Under the pieces are notes generated by a model that had not been told where the DNA came from, ran no database searches, and saw only the letters and a list, made by a program, of their open reading frames with translations. This document shows, in pieces, positions 32,838 to 34,769 of a DNA stretch of 34,769 nucleotides. Source of the stretch: Zopfochytrium polystomum (lineage: Eukaryota; Chytridiomycota; Chytridiomycetes; Chytridiales; Chytridiaceae); the NCBI GenBank assembly GCA_025765615.1, contig JAIVFJ010000481.1:1-34769 (forward strand). Direction: 5' to 3'. The stretch's first letter is position 1. Every line of letters starts with the position of its first letter. The translations under genes were made by a program, and so were the position numbers.

Positions 32838-32918
32838 GTCCTGCACAGGATTCGAACCTGCGCTCCCAGAGGGAAATGCCTTAGCAGGGCACCGCGTTAA
32901 CCACTCCGCCAACAGGAC
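32838..32918 (-). tRNA. tRNA-Ser(GCT)
   Basis: A full cloverleaf with a 7-bp acceptor stem (GTCCTGT/GCAGGAC, one T-G wobble), D arm, anticodon stem GTGCC/GGCAT around loop CTGCTAA (anticodon GCT, reading AGC/AGU), a long class II variable arm with CCC/GGG stem, and a T arm. The A box (TGGCGGAGTGG) and B box (GGTTCGAATCC) are intact. There is no intron and no encoded CCA. No TTTT terminator is visible within about 80 nt downstream on the minus strand. Confidence 0.95.
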
Positions 32919-33253
32919 GTTAGATATTGTAGTTGCAGTTGTTAGATGTAATTCACTTTTATCTAATGTGCGCGACTAAAACGAGAAGTGCCGCATCTTG
33001 TCCGCAGATTGCAGCGCCCTCAAAAACAGACACGCACCATAACCCTCGGGGTTCTTCCTCAAAAAGCTCAAGCTCCGAAAACTCGACCCTTCTCGCTAAT
33101 CGTCGCTAATTACGGGTTGGGAGCAAACTGAGCGAGCGCAAACCCAGCCCCGGCTGCGAGGTTGTGGTCGATCTATCGAGTGCATTAGCCGCAGCAGATG
33201 CAACTGGCTTGTCCGTATCTCAAGCTGCACATAACCGCGAGTTTTGGGCGACT

Positions 33254-33697
33254 TCAAGAGGCCATTGAACGCAGCACCGACATCTCTCGCGCGAGATCCA
33301 TGGTCGCGTTCAGAGAATGCGAAGCTCTGCTGCTATGTGCTTGGTCCTCGCTTAGACTTTGAAAGATCTCCTGCTCGATGAACGCCAGTTCTTGGTAAGC
33401 CGGCACCGTGGGGATGCCCAGCGCGACTATTTCCACAAAGGTTGTTCGTGCTTGCACGACTGGTTACCCTTTTGCAAATATTAATACCTCGCCATTACGA
33501 TTCTCAAACGCATTGGGGCCATCGAAAGGGGCTCCGCCGAGCGGCGAGTGCCTTTGTGCTGTCTGGTTGAACGAAGGATCGGGCGGCACAAGTAGCTGTG
33601 CCACCCGACTGCGACGAGGAACACAGTGTGAATAGACACGGCGCGAACGAAACAGAGCCAAGCTCAGACCCAAATCACATGGCCTCGGCGACGTCAA
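33254..33697 (-). pseudogene. Open frame interrupted by one in-frame TAA
   Basis: One minus frame runs from about 33697 to 33254 with a single TAA at about 33466-33464. Upstream it reads RVAQLLVPPDPSFNQTAQRH and GPNAFENRNGEVLIFAKG; downstream PVVQARTTFVEIVALGIPTV and AYQELAFIEQEIFQSLSED. Both sides look like protein. No intron of acceptable size removes the stop. I recognise no family; a recently inactivated gene or readthrough are possible. Confidence 0.4.
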
Positions 33698-34769
33698 CGG
33701 CGGCTCGGTCCACGGTAGCGATGGCCGTCGAGGCCGCTTGGGGTGAGTAGTATCACGCTGAGGATGAAGGGCGGCGATAATAGCGAGCGGGGGGCAAAAC
33801 GCTTTCTGTCGTCTACCTCACGTCCGTCCCTCCAGCATCCGACAGGCCCACCTACCAACCGCAAATGGCCACCGCGCCGCCACCGCCGCCACCCCCAACC
33901 GAACCGCCCTACCAAGTCACCTTCAACGACCACGCAAGCTCGATGCTTCAACTGCTGCGTCTACTCAGTCATCTTCGCCGTGATCCCAGTAATGCTCCCC
34001 TGCCTCCTCAAGCGTTGCTTCCCCCGGCCACAGCGAGCGATCATCGACGACGCTGCAATCCGCTACAACGACGCGCCGCCCGTGCAACTGCCGAACGTGA
34101 CCCGCGTGGCGCTGTCGCGGCAGGTGTGCTGTTGGTGCGTCGAGGAGCCGATCCTCTCTGTTTCGGACACGCGCGGGGACAAGCCCGTCTCGCTGGAGGC
34201 TCCACGGCGGCCGCAGGAGGTGCGCGACGAGATCGTTCGACGCTGGGGGAAGGCGGTGCTGCGGGACGTTGGCGGATCGGACAGCGGCAGCGGCTACGCG
34301 GCGCCAACGCCGCCCACATGGAGCTGGCGTCGTGGTCGGCGTGGGCGACGTCGACCTGGGCGACGCCTCCACGCCGTTCGGTGACGCTCGACAAGCTCGA
34401 GGTCGGCGACGCCGCAACGCCGGTAGTTATCTCCTTTGACGACCGCGCCGCAGCCGCACACTTGGCGTGCGAGGCGTCTCTGATGGCGATCTTGTTATGC
34501 CTCATCCCTTGCCTTCCGTGCTTGCCGTTTCTCGCGGCAAGAGAGGCGCGCCATCAGCGGTGTCATCGACGACCGAGCCATCAGCATGCGCGAGGTCACG
34601 TCGGGCGGCTGCTTCGGGCTCCTGAGCGAGTTCTGGGTGCCGCTGGACAGGGTCGCGACGTGCAGGTATCGCGCCTTGTGGGCAGCCGTGGTTGTGGCGG
34701 CCTGACGTGGGAACGTGAAATTTACGGTGCAGGGCGTCAAAGGCCTGAGGGCGCCAAGGCTTTTACGTC
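33680..34769 (+). CDS. Tandem hydrophobic-hairpin/PH-like protein units, partial and frame-broken
   Basis: Exon 33680-33742 (MASATSTAARSTVAMAVEAA) joins through a clean GT-AG intron (33743-33835) to ASDRPTYQPQMATAPPPPPP and VTFNDHASSMLQLLRLL. A +1 shift near 33960-33975 then continues as VIFAVIPVMLPCLL, RAIIDDAAIRYND and LPNVTRVALS, with a tail VRDEIVRRWG. A second unit starts near 34420 with the same order: VVISFDDRAAAAHLACEAS, LMAILLCLIPCLPCLPFL, then after another +1 shift (about 34540) VIDDRAISMREV and VPLDRVATCR, followed by a donor-like CAG|GTATCG at 34666. The (I/V)IDD.AI...(P)L..V pattern resembles bacterial-PH-like (bPH2/DUF304) domains that follow a membrane hairpin; this is a loose resemblance. 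The gene may run past the window edge. It could be one tandemly duplicated gene or two neighbours, real with assembly indels or decayed. Confidence 0.45.

Overview
The window is eukaryotic nuclear DNA. It is GC-rich in coding sequence and dense in short GT-AG introns. It carries many microsatellites and A/T homopolymers of about 20 to 35 nt in introns and spacers. Recognisable proteins are conserved eukaryotic ones: a three-RRM PUB1/TIA1 protein, a mitochondrial PDK-family kinase, VPS18, a G-protein gamma subunit, BCD1/ZNHIT6, RPB8 and RRP4. The RRM protein resembles fungal PUB1, whereas the gamma subunit ends in an animal-like CaaX box. I infer an opisthokont, most likely an early-diverging, intron-rich fungus; this placement is tentative. 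The recognised genes use TAA, TAG and TGA stops, so the standard code is expected.

Layout: 1-3.3 kb is low-complexity DNA with CA, CT and GA/GT repeats. 3.3-7.5 kb (+) holds a glutamine-rich four-finger C2H2 protein. 9.1-10.6 kb (+) is the PUB1/TIA1-like gene. 12.4-14.4 kb (+) is the PDK-family kinase. 14.4-19.5 kb is accessory: an unassigned GC-rich stretch, a broken minus-strand gene joining an SNTX-like MACPF/CDC-type domain to a Cys/His cluster and coiled coils, an unassigned fragment, and a Tc1/mariner remnant. 19.9-24.5 kb (-) is VPS18 in 20 exons. 25.1-26.1 kb (-) is G gamma in four exons. 26.5-28.1 kb (-) is BCD1. RPB8 (+, 28.2-29.0 kb) diverges from BCD1 with 106 bp between start codons, and RRP4 follows (+, 29.3-30.6 kb). 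From 30.7 kb to the end are unassigned, mostly interrupted reading frames, one intact tRNA-Ser(GCT), and at the edge two tandem related units with a hydrophobic hairpin and a PH-like strand pattern.

BCD1 (box C/D snoRNP assembly), RPB8 (shared subunit of RNA polymerases I-III) and RRP4 (exosome cap) form a housekeeping RNA-metabolism cluster. VPS18 (HOPS/CORVET) and G gamma lie beside it without an obvious functional link. The accessory parts (14.4-19.5 and 30.7-34.8 kb) contain the least-described sequences. The leading candidates are the SNTX/Cys-His fusion and the tandem membrane units. Both have frame breaks that need read-level or transcript checking before any claim of function.
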